Positions 17,682 to 27,342 of a stretch of 64,000 nt of DNA are shown here, piece after piece. Position 1 is the first letter of the stretch, and every line of letters begins with the position of its first letter. A program made the translations under genes and the position numbers. The DNA comes from Caulobacteraceae bacterium (GTDB lineage: Bacteria; Pseudomonadota; Alphaproteobacteria; Caulobacterales; Caulobacteraceae). The notes beneath the pieces are model-generated. The model was given only the letters and a program-made list of their open reading frames with translations, was not told the DNA's origin and searched no databases. The stretch is taken from positions 1 to 64,000 of the forward strand of contig CANGCO010000002.1 of assembly GCA_947452365.1 (NCBI GenBank). Reading direction: 5' to 3'.

Positions 17682-18842
17682 ATGTTAGCCACAACCGGAC
17701 TGGACTTTGCCTTGGGCGAGACCGCTGATGCGATCCGCGAGACCACGGCGCGGTTTTGTGCCGACCAGATTGCACCTCGCGCCGCTGAGATTGATGCGAC
17801 CAACACGTTTCCGCGCGCGCTTTGGCCGCAAATGGGCGCGCTTGGCCTGCATGGCATTACGGTCGAGGAAGACTGGGGCGGACTTGGCCTTGGCTATCTC
17901 GAGCATGTGGTCGCGATGGAAGAAGTCAGCCGCGCCTCAGCCTCTGTCGGCTTGTCATACGGCGCCCATTCCAATCTCTGCATTAATCAGATCCGCCGCT
18001 GGGGCACGCCCGAGCAAAAGGCGCGCTATTTGCCAAATCTGATTTCAGGCGACCATGTCGGCTCTCTGGCCATGAGCGAGGCAGGCTCCGGGTCCGATGT
18101 CATGAGCATGCAATTGCGCGCCGACAAAAAGGGCGACCGCTATGTGCTCAATGGCACCAAGTACTGGATCACCAATGCCCCGCATGCCGATACCCTAGTT
18201 GTCTATGCCAAGACCGGCCCCGATGGCGGCGGCAAGAGCATTACGGCCTTTTTGATCGAGAAGGGCTTTAAGGGCTTTAGCGTCTCCAAAAAGCTCGACA
18301 AGATGGGGATGCGCGGCTCCGATACGGCCGAGCTAGTATTCGAAGACTGCGAAGTCCCGGCCGAAAACATTATGGGCCCGCTTGGCGGCGGCGCGGGCGT
18401 ACTTATGAGCGGGCTTGATTATGAGCGCGCCGTGCTGGCCGCTGGACCCATTGGCATTATGCAGGCGGCGCTCGATGTTGTTTTGCCCTATGTCCGCGAG
18501 CGCAAACAATTTGGCAAACCGATTGGCAGCTTTCAACTGATGCAGGGCAAGATTGCCGACATGTATGTCGCGCTCAATTCCACTCGTGCCTATGTCTATG
18601 CGGTGGCGCGGGCCTGTGACGCTGGCATGACCACACGATTTGATGCTGCGGGCGCAATTTTGATGGCCAGTGAAAACGCGGTCAAGGTTTCGCTCGAGGC
18701 GATTCAGGCGCTAGGCGGGGCCGGCTATACCCGCGAATGGCCGGTCGAGCGGCTGCTGCGCGATGCCAAGCTCTATGACATAGGCGCGGGCACCAATGAG
18801 ATCCGCCGGTTCTTGATTGGCCGTGAGCTCTTGGGCGCATGA
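17682..18842 (+). CDS. liuA: Isovaleryl-CoA dehydrogenase
   Basis: A 386-aa FAD acyl-CoA dehydrogenase. [15 protein letters not shown] and [11 protein letters not shown] form the flavin and substrate binding region. The catalytic Glu is residue 248 in [12 protein letters not shown]. That position, on helix G, is the hallmark of isovaleryl-CoA dehydrogenases; most other acyl-CoA dehydrogenases have it near the C-terminus. The C-terminal block [14 protein letters not shown] is also typical. It converts isovaleryl-CoA to 3-methylcrotonyl-CoA in leucine breakdown and passes electrons to ETF. ATG 17682 has GAGGAAAG upstream. The stop overlaps the next start (ATGA), so it is the first gene of a liu-type operon. 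Confidence 0.92.
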   Translation: MLATTGLDFALGETADAIRETTARFCADQIAPRAAEIDATNTFPRALWPQMGALGLHGITVEEDWGGLGLGYLEHVVAMEEVSRASASVGLSYGAHSNLCINQIRRWGTPEQKARYLPNLISGDHVGSLAMSEAGSGSDVMSMQLRADKKGDRYVLNGTKYWITNAPHADTLVVYAKTGPDGGGKSITAFLIEKGFKGFSVSKKLDKMGMRGSDTAELVFEDCEVPAENIMGPLGGGAGVLMSGLDYERAVLAAGPIGIMQAALDVVLPYVRERKQFGKPIGSFQLMQGKIADMYVALNSTRAYVYAVARACDAGMTTRFDAAGAILMASENAVKVSLEAIQALGGAGYTREWPVERLLRDAKLYDIGAGTNEIRRFLIGRELLGA

Positions 18843-20461
18843 CCCTCCTTGCCTCGAACATCCAACCCAGCTCAGCGCTTTTTCAAGCCAATATGGCATT
18901 GAATCAAAAGCTAGCTGACCAGCTTCGCGCACGCACGGCCCTTGCCGCGCTGGGCGGACCCAAATCGGCGCGGGATCGGCATGAGGCGCGGGGCAAGCTT
19001 TTGCCCCGCCAAAGGGTTGAACGCCTGCTTGATCCGGGTGCGCCTTTTTTGGAACTGGGGGCCCTGGCCGCCTATGATCTTTATGAAGGCGAAGCGCCTG
19101 GCGCGGGCATTATCACTGGCATTGGCCGGGTCAGTGGGCGCGAAGTGATGATTGTGGCCAATGATGCCACGGTCAAGGGCGGCGCCTATTTCCCAATGAC
19201 CGTGAAAAAGCATCTAAGGGCGCAAGAGGTCGCGCTGCAAAACCGCCTGCCTTGCCTCTATCTGGTCGATTCCGGCGGGGCCAACCTGCCACATCAGGCC
19301 GAAGTGTTTCCAGACCGGGATCATTTTGGCCGCATCTTCTATAATCAGGCCCAGATGAGCGCCTTAGGCATTGCCCAGATCGCCTGTGTCATGGGCAGTT
19401 GCACGGCGGGCGGGGCCTATGTGCCTGCCATGTCGGACGAGACCATCATCATCCGAGGCTCAGGCGACGAAAGCCAAGGCACGATCTTTCTGGGCGGCCC
19501 GCCCCTGGTCAAGGCTGCGACCGGCGAAGTGATTAGCGCAACCGAGCTTGGCGGCGCTGATACCCATGGCCGCAAATCGGGGGTGGTTGATCATGTCGCT
19601 GAGAATGATGAGCACGCCATTGCGATTATCCGGTCGATCATTGCGCGGCTTGGCCCGGTCAGCAAGGCGTCCGTTGCCCTGATCGCGCCGCGCCCACCCA
19701 AGCTCGATCCGGCCCAGCTATACGGCATTATCCCCAGCGATGTGCGCGCGCTCTATGATGTGCGCGAAGTGATTGGCCGGCTGGTCGATGGCTCTGAGTT
19801 TGACGAGTTCAAGGCCCTTTATGGCACCACCCTGGTGACGGGCTTTGCCCATATCTGGGGCTGTCCAGTGGCAATCTTGGCCAATAATGGCGTGCTGTTT
19901 TCCGAAAGCGCCTTGAAGGCGGCCCATTTCATTGAACTGGCCTGCCAGCGCAAAATCCCACTGGTCTTTTTGCAAAACATTTCCGGCTTTATGGTCGGCG
20001 GGCGCTATGAGGCGGGCGGCATAGCCAAGGACGGGGCCAAGATGGTCAATGCTGTGGCCACCGCCAATGTACCCAAATTCACCGTCCTGATCGGCGGCTC
20101 GTTTGGCGCGGGCAATTATGGCATGTGCGGGCGCGCCTATTCACCGCGTCTCCTGCTGACCTGGCCCAATGCCCGGATCAGTGTCATGGGCGGCGAACAG
20201 GCCGCCAGCGTTCTGGCCACAGTCAAGCGCGACGGCATGGAGGGCCGGGGCGAGACCTGGACAAGCCAAGAGGAAGACGCGTTCAAGGCCCCGATCCGCG
20301 ATCGCTATGAGACCGAAGGCGATCCTTATTTCGCAACCTCCCGGCTTTGGGATGACGGCATTATTGACCCGCTCCAGACCCGTGACGTGCTGGGCCTAGC
20401 GCTCATGGCCTCGCTCAATGCCCCCATAGATGACGCCCGATTTGGCGTCTTTCGGATGTAG
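18839..20461 (+). CDS. liuB: Methylcrotonyl-CoA carboxylase, carboxyltransferase (beta) subunit
   Basis: A 540-aa carboxyltransferase of the crotonase fold. The N half contains [15 protein letters not shown] and the oxyanion-forming [16 protein letters not shown]. The C half contains [11 protein letters not shown] and [16 protein letters not shown], characteristic of acyl-CoA carboxylase beta subunits, and the full length matches methylcrotonyl- and geranyl-CoA carboxylases. With the biotin subunit directly downstream it adds CO2 to 3-methylcrotonyl-CoA, giving 3-methylglutaconyl-CoA. The start overlaps the liuA stop by 4 nt and the next gene starts 5 nt after its stop. A geranyl-CoA carboxylase role is less likely given the isovaleryl-CoA dehydrogenase next door. 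Confidence 0.92.
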   Translation: MTLLASNIQPSSALFQANMALNQKLADQLRARTALAALGGPKSARDRHEARGKLLPRQRVERLLDPGAPFLELGALAAYDLYEGEAPGAGIITGIGRVSGREVMIVANDATVKGGAYFPMTVKKHLRAQEVALQNRLPCLYLVDSGGANLPHQAEVFPDRDHFGRIFYNQAQMSALGIAQIACVMGSCTAGGAYVPAMSDETIIIRGSGDESQGTIFLGGPPLVKAATGEVISATELGGADTHGRKSGVVDHVAENDEHAIAIIRSIIARLGPVSKASVALIAPRPPKLDPAQLYGIIPSDVRALYDVREVIGRLVDGSEFDEFKALYGTTLVTGFAHIWGCPVAILANNGVLFSESALKAAHFIELACQRKIPLVFLQNISGFMVGGRYEAGGIAKDGAKMVNAVATANVPKFTVLIGGSFGAGNYGMCGRAYSPRLLLTWPNARISVMGGEQAASVLATVKRDGMEGRGETWTSQEEDAFKAPIRDRYETEGDPYFATSRLWDDGIIDPLQTRDVLGLALMASLNAPIDDARFGVFRM

Positions 20462-20466
20462 CCGCC

Positions 20467-22335
20467 ATGTTTGGATCTGTGCTGATTGCCAATCGCGGCG
20501 AGATTGCCTGCCGCGTGATCAAGACCGCAAGGCGGATGGGACTGCGCACGATTGCCGTCTATTCCGACGCCGATGCCCAAAGCCCGCATGTGAAGCTGGC
20601 CGATACCGCCATAAGGATCGGTCCAGCCCCGGCGCTTGAGAGCTATCTGGTTGCCGAAAACATCCTAGATGCAGCTATGGCAACGGGTGCCGAGGCCATC
20701 CATCCTGGCTATGGTTTTCTGTCTGAAAATGCCAGCTTTGCCCAGGCCGTGATCGATAGCGGGCTGGTCTGGATCGGGCCAAAGCCCTTTGCCATTACCG
20801 CCATGGGCCTAAAGGACCAGGCCAAGGCGAGGATGGTCGCGGCGGGCGTAACGGTAACCCCCGGCTATATGGGCGATGATCAATGCGAGGCACGCCTGAA
20901 AGCCGAAGCCGACCAAATTGGCTATCCGGTCCTGATCAAGGCGGTTGCTGGCGGCGGCGGCAAGGGCATGCGCAAGGTCGCGCGCGCCGAGGATTTTCTA
21001 GCCGCCCTCACCTCCTGCCAACGCGAAGCCGCCGCCAGTTTTGGCGATGCTAGGGTCTTGCTCGAGGTCTATGTCAGCCGCCCGCGCCATATTGAGGTCC
21101 AGGTGTTTGGCGACAGCCATGGCAATATCGTCCACCTCTATGAGCGTGACTGCTCCCTACAACGCCGCCACCAAAAGGTCATTGAAGAGGCCCCGGCACC
21201 GGGCATAGACGCCAAAACCCGCGCAGCAATTTGCGACGCAGCCATCCGCGCTGCAAAAGCGGTCGCTTATGAGGGCGCTGGTACGGTCGAGTTTATTGCC
21301 GATGCTTCGCAGGGCCTTCGCGCCGACCGCATCTGGTTCATGGAAATGAATACCAGGCTTCAGGTCGAGCACCCGGTGACTGAGGCTGTGACCGGCCTTG
21401 ATCTGGTGGAATGGCAGTTGCGCGTCGCCGCCGGTGAGCCCCTGCCCCTGTCCCAAGACCAGATTAGCCTAAGCGGCCATGCCATCGAGGCCAGGCTCTA
21501 TGCCGAAAACCCCGCGACCGGCTTTTTACCGTCCATAGGCCCGCTCGAGCGGTTCAACCTCCCAACCCATTTGCGCATTGATAGCGGCGTAATCGAGGGC
21601 GGCGAGATCAGCCCCTTTTACGATCCCATGATCGCCAAGCTGATTGCCCATGCCCCAACCCGCAAGGCAGCAGCCCTTCGCTTGGCCGATGGCTGCGCTC
21701 AGATAGAGGTCTATCCGGTCGCGACCAATGCCGCCTTCTTGGCCCGCACCCTGGCCGACCCAGATTTCTTGGCGGGCGAGATCGATACCCGGTTTATCGA
21801 GGACCGGCTCGAAAGCCTGGCAGCAACGCAAACGCCCATTGATCAGGCCTGGAATGCCGCCGCCAAGGCCCTCGCCCGCCCCGCCGACCCCTCGCCCTGG
21901 CAAGCCCTGAAAGGCTTTCGCCTCAATGCCGCGCCGCACTATGCCGTCAAGCTTAGCTGCGGCACTGAAACCCGCCTAGTCGAGGTCGACCCTGCCCTGC
22001 CCTGCTCGGAAAAGGCCTGGCTTTTTGGCGATCAGTATGTCGTGTTTGAAGCGGGCCAAGCCTACGCCTTTGGTCCGCCAGACCCGCAATCCCTGTCGGG
22101 CGACGCCCAAGGCGACGGGATCCTACGCGCACCCATGCCCGGCAAGATTGTCGCCCGCCCGGTCAAGGCCGGCGATACCGTGCACAAGGGCGACCCCATT
22201 ATAACCCTTGAGGCCATGAAGATGGAGCACGTCCTCACCGCACCGTTCGATGGCTTGGTGGAAAGCCTAAGCGCAGGCCTCGGTGATCAGGTGGTTGAGG
22301 GGTTTGTACTGGCGCGCCTCACTGCGCACACTTGA
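20467..22335 (+). CDS. liuD: Methylcrotonyl-CoA carboxylase, biotin (alpha) subunit
   Basis: A 622-aa biotin carboxylase plus biotin carrier protein. The ATP-grasp biotin carboxylase (residues 1 to about 450) shows VLIANRGEIACRVIKTA at the start, the glycine-rich loop KAVAGGGGKGM and FMEMNTRLQVEHPVTE. The middle region about 450-550 is poorly conserved, and the C-terminal carrier domain holds the biotinylation motif EAMKMEH, with the modified Lys at residue 585. ATP and bicarbonate carboxylate biotin here; the partner encoded just upstream then transfers the carboxyl group. Organisation and length fit MccA/LiuD. A biotin ligase is not encoded in this window. Confidence 0.93.
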   Translation: MFGSVLIANRGEIACRVIKTARRMGLRTIAVYSDADAQSPHVKLADTAIRIGPAPALESYLVAENILDAAMATGAEAIHPGYGFLSENASFAQAVIDSGLVWIGPKPFAITAMGLKDQAKARMVAAGVTVTPGYMGDDQCEARLKAEADQIGYPVLIKAVAGGGGKGMRKVARAEDFLAALTSCQREAAASFGDARVLLEVYVSRPRHIEVQVFGDSHGNIVHLYERDCSLQRRHQKVIEEAPAPGIDAKTRAAICDAAIRAAKAVAYEGAGTVEFIADASQGLRADRIWFMEMNTRLQVEHPVTEAVTGLDLVEWQLRVAAGEPLPLSQDQISLSGHAIEARLYAENPATGFLPSIGPLERFNLPTHLRIDSGVIEGGEISPFYDPMIAKLIAHAPTRKAAALRLADGCAQIEVYPVATNAAFLARTLADPDFLAGEIDTRFIEDRLESLAATQTPIDQAWNAAAKALARPADPSPWQALKGFRLNAAPHYAVKLSCGTETRLVEVDPALPCSEKAWLFGDQYVVFEAGQAYAFGPPDPQSLSGDAQGDGILRAPMPGKIVARPVKAGDTVHKGDPIITLEAMKMEHVLTAPFDGLVESLSAGLGDQVVEGFVLARLTAHT

Positions 22336-22358
22336 TTGAACGATAAAAGGAGACGGTC

Positions 22359-23171
22359 TTGAGCGATGCTGTGTTTGATCGAGACTGGACCTTTCTAAAG
22401 GTCGCGCGTGATGGACCGATTGTGACGGTCACGCTCAATCGCCCCGAAGCGCGCAATGCGCTCAATACCGGCCTGATGCAGGAACTGACCGAAATCGCGC
22501 GATTAATGCGCCTGCGCCCAGACATCTTGGCTATTATACTGACCGGGGACACCAAAGGGTTCTCGGCCGGGGCCGATCTTGGCGGCGTCAAGGCGCGTGG
22601 CCAAGCACCAAATTTGTTGGAAATTCGCGAACAGATTGCGCTGGGACCAGACATGTGCCGGGCCTGGGAAGACATTGAGGCCATCACCATAGTGGCGATA
22701 GAGGGCTATTGTATTGGCGGCGGCTGCGCCCTCGCCGTGGCCTGTGATTTTCGCATCATGGGCGAAGCGGCCTATTTTCGTCTGCCCGAAGTGCCTTTAG
22801 GCATCAATATGAGCTGGCAGTCCGTGCCGCGCCTTGCCAGCCTAGCGGGGCCCGCACGCGCTAAGCGCTTCATCATATTTGGTGAAGCCGCTAATGCCGC
22901 GACCTGCCTGGACTGGGGCATGGCCGATGAGGTCACGGCCAAGGGCCAGGCCCTTGAAGGCGCTCTCACATGGGCGCGAAAGGTTGTGGCCCTGCCGCCC
23001 CTGCCCGTGCGCATGACCAAGGAGGCGGTCAATGCCTCGGTCAATGCCAATCATCGTGCCACCAGCATTATGGATCGCGACCAATACCTCTTGACCGTCC
23101 GTTCCGAAGATTTTCTAGAAGGCGTCGCCGCATTTTTTGAAAAACGCAGCGGCGTGTTCAAGGGCAGATAG
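22359..23171 (+). CDS. Enoyl-CoA hydratase family protein at the end of the liu operon
   Basis: A 270-aa crotonase-fold protein with the segments TLNRPEARNALN, FSAGADL and EGYCIGGGCALAVACDF, which form the oxyanion hole. The TTG at 22359 is the likely start because AAAGGAGA precedes it at good distance and no ATG fits the conserved N-terminus. It follows liuD by 23 nt in the same direction, so it may hydrate 3-methylglutaconyl-CoA (the LiuC step), but the sequence alone does not settle this. In the usual glutamate positions it reads LPEVPLGINMSWQSV. The HMG-CoA lyase normally completing the pathway is not in the window. Confidence 0.82.
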   Translation: MSDAVFDRDWTFLKVARDGPIVTVTLNRPEARNALNTGLMQELTEIARLMRLRPDILAIILTGDTKGFSAGADLGGVKARGQAPNLLEIREQIALGPDMCRAWEDIEAITIVAIEGYCIGGGCALAVACDFRIMGEAAYFRLPEVPLGINMSWQSVPRLASLAGPARAKRFIIFGEAANAATCLDWGMADEVTAKGQALEGALTWARKVVALPPLPVRMTKEAVNASVNANHRATSIMDRDQYLLTVRSEDFLEGVAAFFEKRSGVFKGR

Positions 23172-23282
23172 GAATATGCCGGCTTGAGGCCAAATCGGGT
23201 CGCGCTTTGCATTGCCACGGGCATGCGGGCCGTCTAGCCTAACCAAAAGCTCTGGTACAAGACCAGCGTATTGGGAGGGATA

Positions 23283-24395
23283 ATGAGCGGAGTTTCCAGC
23301 GACGAGCTGATGGCTTTTGTCGAATCCTTGCACCGACTGCTCAAGGATCACAGCAGCGAGGTCGAGGTCCGGCGCCTATCACAAACACCAGAAGGCTTTG
23401 ACCCCAAGACCTGGCAGGCCTTGAGCGCTCTGGGCGTGACCGGCCTGATCATTGACCAGGACCATGGCGGGCTGGGGGCTGGCCCGGTGGAATTGGAGCG
23501 GGTTATGGAGGCGGTGGGCGCAAGCCTTTTATGCGCTCCGCTGCTGTCTTCGGCCGTGCTGGCACCGGCCTTGTTGCAAGCCCTCGGCAACCCCGAGGCC
23601 AAGGCGCGGCTCTTGCCAGGCCTTGCCGATGGCTCGCGCATAGCCACAGTGGCCGTAACCGGACCCCTGGGCGGCTGGGTTGCCGAACATGTGGCGGTAG
23701 AGGCCAAGCACTCGGATAACACCTGGCACCTGAACGGCCAAGCCAGCTTTGTCACCCATGCCCAAGTCGCCGATACGGTTTTAGTCGTGGCAAAAACATC
23801 AGCCGGTCTGGCCGTTTTTGAGATCGAGGCCAAGGCAAAAGGGGTCAATATTTGCGCCCTGCCCACCTTTGACCACACCCTGCGCATGGCCGAGATGGAA
23901 TTTGCAAACGCCCCTGCCCGGCGTATTGAAAGCCAAAGACCGGTTTGGGATGCCGTCCAAGAAGCGCTAAATCTTGCGCTGATCGCCCTAGCCGGAGAAC
24001 AGGCCGGCGGCGCACGCCATGTGCTGGATATGACGGTCGACTATGTCAAGAACCGCTACCAATTTGGCCGCGCGATTGGCAGCTTCCAAGCGGTCAAACA
24101 CATGGCGACAGACCTTTTGATGGAGAGCGAGTCCTGCACCTCGGCTGCGCGCTATGCCGCCGAAGCGCTCGCCGCCAATCAGGCCGATGCCCCCCAATCC
24201 ATCAGCCTGGCCGCCTTTGCCTGCGCCGATGCCTTTTGTCAGATCACGGCCACCAGCATCCAGATGCATGGCGGCATTGCCTTTACCTGGGCCCATCCAG
24301 CCCACCTTTATTTGCGCCGCGCGCGTGCGGACGCACAATTATTTGGCCCGCCGGATTATCACCGCGAACGCTATGTCCAGCAGCTTGGAGGCTAG
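23283..24395 (+). CDS. Acyl-CoA dehydrogenase family protein (first of a pair)
   Basis: A 370-aa acyl-CoA dehydrogenase-like protein. The N-terminal helical part, a middle beta domain that looks shortened, and a C-terminal helical domain (YQFGRAIGSFQAVKHMATDLLM, then MHGGIAFTWAHPAHLYLRRA) are present. The last block is usual for the family, with Trp-Ala-His in place of the common catalytic Glu region, so I cannot point to an obvious catalytic base. ATG 23283 has GGGAGGG just upstream. It is followed 4 nt later by a second acyl-CoA dehydrogenase. Adjacent pairs like this often form a heterotetramer, with only one subunit keeping the base, as in FadE28-FadE29 of steroid degradation. Confidence 0.8.
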   Translation: MSGVSSDELMAFVESLHRLLKDHSSEVEVRRLSQTPEGFDPKTWQALSALGVTGLIIDQDHGGLGAGPVELERVMEAVGASLLCAPLLSSAVLAPALLQALGNPEAKARLLPGLADGSRIATVAVTGPLGGWVAEHVAVEAKHSDNTWHLNGQASFVTHAQVADTVLVVAKTSAGLAVFEIEAKAKGVNICALPTFDHTLRMAEMEFANAPARRIESQRPVWDAVQEALNLALIALAGEQAGGARHVLDMTVDYVKNRYQFGRAIGSFQAVKHMATDLLMESESCTSAARYAAEALAANQADAPQSISLAAFACADAFCQITATSIQMHGGIAFTWAHPAHLYLRRARADAQLFGPPDYHRERYVQQLGG

Positions 24396-24399
24396 GCCC

Positions 24400-25605
24400 A
24401 TGTCCACAGATCTTGTGAATGACCAGGCCCTTGAGGCCGAGGTCAAGGCCTGGTTGGCCGAACACTGGAAGCCGGAGGCACTGGTTACCGGAGAGGGGTT
24501 TGGCCGTCATCCACAGCAGGCTTTTATGACCAAGGTGGTCGAGGCGCGCTGGGCTGTGCCAACCTGGCCAAAAGCCTGGTGGGGCCGCGACCTGGCCCCC
24601 GCACAGGCCAAAATCATTGAGCGGGCCTTTGCCGCGGTCGGTGCACCAGGCGCCGGACAGGACAAGTCCAATCTTTGGGCCAATACGGCCATGGCCCATG
24701 CGACGCCGGCCTTTAAGGAGACCATCGTCCCGGCCCTGCTCAGCGGCGCGGTCGGCATGTGCCTTCTCTATAGCGAGCCGGGCGCAGGCTCTGACCTTGC
24801 TGCAGTCCGCACACGCGCCGATCGTCGGGGCGACAACTATATTATCAATGGTCAAAAGGTCTGGACCTCGGGCGCAGCCGTTGCCGATTATGGTATGTTG
24901 ATCGCCCGTACCGACTGGGATGTACCAAAGCACAAGGGCATCAGCTTTTTCTTCTTGCCGATGAAACAGACCGGGATAGAGGTTCGCCCTCTTCGCCAGG
25001 TCACGAATGAAGCCCAATTCAATGAGGTCTTCATCACAGATGCGATTGTATCTGCCGAAAACCTCTTGGGGCCCTTAAACGGCGGTTGGGGCGTTTTGCA
25101 AACCGCCCTTGCCTATGAGCGTTCTGTCATGGGTGACGCGGCCCGCGGCCCGCGCAGCGGCAAAGACAACCCTAAGGGCGACGGCGCCCTGATTGAACTG
25201 GCCCGCGAAGCTGGGCGTCTAAATGATCCGGTTATTCGTCAGGAACTGGCCCAGGTCACAGCCTATAAGGTGCTCAATCGCCTAAATAATGCCCGGGCCA
25301 AGGCCGATATGGCTCAAGGGACGTCTTCGGCCATCATGTCCCTGGGCAAGCTGGCCATGTCGCGCATCCTACACGAAGAGGCGCGTCTGCGGACCAAGCT
25401 TTTGGGCGCGGCCAGCCTTTTGGAGGGGCCAGACCATCCGCGCGCGGAGGACGCCAATTTTCTAAGTCTCAATGCCTATTTCACCTCGATTGGCGGCGGC
25501 ACTGACCAGATCCAGCGCAACATCATCGGCGAGCGCGTGCTTGGCCTGCCAAAAGAGCCAGAAATCGATCGCGAAATGCCTTTCCGAGACGTCCGAAGCG
25601 GTTAA
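24400..25605 (+). CDS. Acyl-CoA dehydrogenase family protein (second of a pair)
   Basis: A 401-aa acyl-CoA dehydrogenase. The middle flavin-contacting part LLYSEPGAGSDLAAVRT and the strand KVWTSGAAVADYGMLIART are well conserved. The C-terminus has YFTSIGGGTDQIQRNIIGERVLGLP, the typical terminal block holding the adenine-binding Thr-Asp-Gln-Ile-Gln. ATG 24400 follows the previous stop by 4 nt and has GGAGG upstream. As partner of the gene before it, it probably forms a two-subunit dehydrogenase acting on a bulky or branched acyl-CoA. The substrate is inferred from the neighbouring CoA ligase, short-chain dehydrogenase and hotdog genes. Confidence 0.85.
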   Translation: MSTDLVNDQALEAEVKAWLAEHWKPEALVTGEGFGRHPQQAFMTKVVEARWAVPTWPKAWWGRDLAPAQAKIIERAFAAVGAPGAGQDKSNLWANTAMAHATPAFKETIVPALLSGAVGMCLLYSEPGAGSDLAAVRTRADRRGDNYIINGQKVWTSGAAVADYGMLIARTDWDVPKHKGISFFFLPMKQTGIEVRPLRQVTNEAQFNEVFITDAIVSAENLLGPLNGGWGVLQTALAYERSVMGDAARGPRSGKDNPKGDGALIELAREAGRLNDPVIRQELAQVTAYKVLNRLNNARAKADMAQGTSSAIMSLGKLAMSRILHEEARLRTKLLGAASLLEGPDHPRAEDANFLSLNAYFTSIGGGTDQIQRNIIGERVLGLPKEPEIDREMPFRDVRSG

Positions 25606-25619
25606 GGTTCAAATGGTCA

Positions 25620-25660
25620 GGGCGCAGCATAAGCGCCCGGCCACCCGGCCCAAAAGCCGG
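25620..25660 (+). repeat. Two consecutive hairpins between dehydrogenase and CoA-ligase genes
   Basis: GGGCGC (25620-25625) and GCGCCC (25633-25638) enclose a 7-nt loop. Immediately after comes CCGGC (25645-25649) with GCCGG (25656-25660) around a 6-nt loop. They lie in the 83-base gap before the acyl-CoA synthetase and could separate or tune expression of the two halves of the cluster. No T run follows, so they are not convincing terminators. Confidence 0.35.
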
Positions 25661-25688
25661 ATGAGGGAAACACTTAAGGAAACAAACA

Positions 25689-27293
25689 ATGGGCTGGAAT
25701 TTTGGCGATATTCTTGAGGCGATCGAACCGGTTTTAAGGCCTGATAGCCTAGCCTTTATCCATGGCGATCGACGCATTACCTGGGCACAGGCCACATTCC
25801 AGTCCAATAACCTTGCCCGTGCCCTGATCAAACGCGGCGCGGAATCTGGTGATAAGATCGCGTTTTATATGCGCAATCGTCCTGAATACATCCTCACCCT
25901 GTCCGCCGCCTTCAAGGCGCGCATGACGCATGTGAATATCAATTACCGATATACGGCCCAAGAGGTCTGGTACATTTTCGACAATTCCGATGCGCAAACC
26001 GTTGTCTATGCGTCCGAGTTTCGCGACATCATTGCCGAGATCAGGCCGCGCCTACCCAAGGTCAAGACCTGGGTCGAGGTCAGCACAGACGGCGAAATCG
26101 CACCCTTTGCCGAAGCCTTCGACGCTTTGTCCAGCGAAGGCGACGGCACGGCCTTGGGCATTCAGCGCTCGGGCGAAGATCAGATGTTCATTTATACAGG
26201 TGGAACCACAGGGATGCCCAAGGGGGTGATGTGGACCCATCACGCCATGCGCGAAATCACCCTTCAGGCCGAGCGTAAACTTGGGCCCGTGCCCGAGACC
26301 CTCGAGGCCTTAAGCGCCCATATTGCGGCCAACCCGCCGGTTGCACGTAATCTTCCAGCCCCGCCCCTGATGCACGGGACCGGTCTTTTGACGGCGATGG
26401 GTACGCATCTGAATGGTGGCTGCGTCATCACCTTGACCCGCGAAAGTTTTGACGCAGAAGAGATGCTTGGTGCCATTCATGAGCACAAGCCGACCAGTCT
26501 TGTGATTGTCGGTGACAGTTTTGGTCGGCCCCTGCTGAATGCGCTAAACACCCATGCTGGCAAATTTGATCTGGCGAGCGTGTTAGTGATGGTCTCTTCG
26601 GGGGTCATGTGGAGCCAGGAAGTCAAGCATGGCCTGCTAGAACACATGCCGGCCGCCATGCTCAATGACGCGTTTTCATCCTCTGAAGCTCTGGGCATGG
26701 GCAGCTCGATCATGACCAAGGATGGCGAGGTGCAAACCGCCAAATTCATGCTCGGCGATCGCTGCCGGGTGTTTGATGAGGATGACCAGCCCGTTGCGCC
26801 CGGATCTGGCCGCCGCGGCCTTGTTGCCTTGGGCGAGCCCCTACCCTTGGGATATTATAAAGACTCGGAAAAGACCGCCCGCACCTTCCGCCTCATTGAC
26901 GGCCATCGCTATTCTATCCCCGGCGATTGGTGCGAGGTTGAGGCCGATGGCAGCTTGACCCTGTTGGGCCGCGGCAGCGCCTGTATCAATACGGCGGGCG
27001 AAAAAGTGTTTCCTGAAGAGGTTGAAGAAGTGCTCAAGCGCCATCACGCCATTGATGATGCCTTGGTGATTGGCCTGCCGGACGAGAAATGGGGCCAATC
27101 GGTTACGGCGGTTGTGCAATTGACCACGGGCCATAGGCTGGACCCGGATGATGTCCGCGCCTTTGTCCGCAAGGCCCTAGCCGGCTACAAGACGCCAAAG
27201 CTGATTGTTGTCGCTGACTGCTCTTTGCGCGCCAGCAATGGCAAGGCTGATTATCCCGCCGCCAAGGCCTGCGCCGAAAAGGCCATTGCCTGA
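25689..27293 (+). CDS. AMP-forming acyl-CoA synthetase (FadD19-like)
   Basis: A 534-aa adenylate-forming enzyme. The P-loop-like motif is YTGGTTGMPKGVMW (about residues 174-187). Later segments include NDAFSSSEALGMGS, the adenine-binding region, and the hinge motif GDWCEVEADGSLTLLGRGSACINTAGEKVFPEEVE. The C-terminal catalytic Lys is present in RASNGKADYPAAK. The overall pattern is close to steroid- and long-chain acyl-CoA ligases of the FadD17/19 kind. It activates a carboxylic acid to the CoA thioester using ATP. It lies between a pair of acyl-CoA dehydrogenases and an SDR, so it probably starts this catabolic route. Substrate unknown. Confidence 0.88.
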   Translation: MGWNFGDILEAIEPVLRPDSLAFIHGDRRITWAQATFQSNNLARALIKRGAESGDKIAFYMRNRPEYILTLSAAFKARMTHVNINYRYTAQEVWYIFDNSDAQTVVYASEFRDIIAEIRPRLPKVKTWVEVSTDGEIAPFAEAFDALSSEGDGTALGIQRSGEDQMFIYTGGTTGMPKGVMWTHHAMREITLQAERKLGPVPETLEALSAHIAANPPVARNLPAPPLMHGTGLLTAMGTHLNGGCVITLTRESFDAEEMLGAIHEHKPTSLVIVGDSFGRPLLNALNTHAGKFDLASVLVMVSSGVMWSQEVKHGLLEHMPAAMLNDAFSSSEALGMGSSIMTKDGEVQTAKFMLGDRCRVFDEDDQPVAPGSGRRGLVALGEPLPLGYYKDSEKTARTFRLIDGHRYSIPGDWCEVEADGSLTLLGRGSACINTAGEKVFPEEVEEVLKRHHAIDDALVIGLPDEKWGQSVTAVVQLTTGHRLDPDDVRAFVRKALAGYKTPKLIVVADCSLRASNGKADYPAAKACAEKAIA

Positions 27294-27342
27294 TTTCTAA
27301 CGCCACCGCATTCATCATCAAAACCTATTAGAGGCACTCATC

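Noticed and set aside
24283-25017. A 244-codon antisense frame in the acyl-CoA dehydrogenase pair.
   Set aside because: It overlaps two genes with clear conserved motifs on the forward strand and shows none itself.
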